Below, in pieces: positions 43,084-43,595 of a stretch of 43,595 nucleotides of DNA; position 1 is the stretch's first letter; each line of letters opens with the position of its first letter. The notes beneath the pieces are model-generated. The model had not been told where the DNA came from. It ran no database searches and saw nothing but the letters and a program-made list of their open reading frames with translations. The stretch is taken from assembly GCA_903834675.1 (NCBI GenBank), contig CAILKC010000203.1, positions 1 to 43,595 of the forward strand, in the 5' to 3' direction. The position numbers and the translations under genes were made by a program. This DNA comes from an uncultured Victivallales bacterium (GTDB taxonomy: Bacteria > Verrucomicrobiota > Lentisphaeria > Oligosphaerales > JAFGRS01).

Positions 43084-43595
43084 AGATTCGGCCTCTACCC
43101 CATCCATCCCTGACCGTCAACGGGAGCCGTAAACGTGTGGTAGGTCGCTCCCCGACGTGGAGCCAATCTAGCGCCGACGGACGCAAGTGGCTACCCCTTC
43201 GCGGCGGCGGGGGCGCAACTCAGCTCCGTGGAGGTTTGCTTGTCCGAGAACCGCAGAATGTCGAATGACCAAAGGCCAATGACGAAGTGCAGAATCATCG
43301 GCACGGCAACGGCAGTTCGCATATCGGTATGTCCGGCCGTAGCCGGGGCTCCAGCTGAACCCTTGTATGAGACTTGACCGCGATCTTCGCTCTGTTCCGC
43401 CTGCGCCGGGGGCTCGGCTGGAGGGCAAGAGCAGTCCTGCCGCCCGGCAGGACGCATCGCCGCCGCAGACCAAAGGGTCCGGGCGCCGCCCGAACTCAGT
43501 CCCAGACCGCGCCGGCCGACAGGCCAAGCTTTGGACTGCTGTGGCTTGACACAGCTTTGCACCCCCACCGATTAGCTTGACGCCGGTGGGCCTTG
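43084..43595. other. Terminal stretch without a convincing gene
   Basis: About 510 bases. Long frames exist on both strands but have shadow-like composition. Bases 43,250-43,310 carry a spacer motif (tgtcgaatgaccaaaggcc-like, reading FVIGLWSFDI on the minus strand) of the kind that recurs between genes in many PVC genomes. A lone TTGACA at 43546-43551 lacks a good -10. Confidence 0.5.

Noticed and set aside
43542..43561. Possible sigma-54 promoter (TGGCTTGAC...TTGC)
   Set aside because: The GG to GC distance is about four bases too long for sigma-54.
43168..43568. Overlapping minus-strand frames near the right edge
   Set aside because: No domain, poor start context and a composition typical of random high-GC frames. 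It also contains an intergenic repeat motif.

Overview
The window is GC-rich, densely coding bacterial chromosome. It carries single-copy housekeeping genes (metG, secA, the rpsP-khpA-trmD-rplS-rnhB block, pcnB, cysE, dtd). No plasmid, phage or resistance genes are visible. Several traits suggest a member of the Planctomycetes-Verrucomicrobia-Kiritimatiellota (PVC) group: Pro/Ala-tailed ribosomal and KH proteins, dispersed palindromic intergenic elements, signal-peptide/coiled-coil/TPR proteins, and FHA plus roadblock signalling proteins. That placement is an inference from style, not from a marker-gene search.

Bases 1-10,200 hold a two-gene acyl-CoA module on the plus strand (an acyl-CoA synthetase cut by the window edge, then a 3-hydroxyacyl-CoA dehydrogenase). 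They are followed by a GT9 glycosyltransferase with a possibly frameshifted end, a secreted nuclease fused to a helix-hairpin-helix domain, metG, an orphan ABC-2 permease, a small secreted protein and a formyltransferase. Bases 10,178-16,560 are one long minus-strand transcription unit with a plausible promoter at its right end: rpsP, khpA, trmD, rplS, rnhB, pcnB, a D-Ala-D-Ala carboxypeptidase and a secreted protein. RimM is missing from its usual place in this unit. A MITE-like palindrome of about 262 bp with 17-bp perfect terminal inverted repeats lies just upstream.

Bases 16,924-22,681 form a minus-strand run: KDPG-type aldolase, sugar nucleotidyltransferase, NahK-like anomeric sugar kinase, ROK-fold protein, PIG-L deacetylase and a small acidic-linker protein. 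It looks like an amino-sugar or hexose salvage operon. Bases 22,981-28,135 hold two tandem paralogues of secreted coiled-coil/TPR proteins. One has been expanded by internal 93-bp and 42/180-bp repeats. secA and a glycerate kinase follow on the plus strand.

The most unusual part is 32,830-41,414. An MglA-type GTPase and an MglB-like roadblock protein share an operon with an FHA protein whose class III cyclase-like domain has lost key catalytic residues, and with an eight-cysteine protein. Divergent to it are a 1062-residue scaffold (three SQT-x-x-V motifs, four copies of an unnamed repeat of about 90-110 residues, a ComEA-like HhH domain and a C-terminal roadblock-like domain) and a DUF4388/PATAN-like protein. 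A second FHA/degenerate-cyclase paralogue with a near-consensus sigma-70 promoter closes the block. I propose that these genes form one small-GTPase/phosphothreonine signalling or polarity system. The right end holds dtd-cysE and about 500 bases without a convincing gene.
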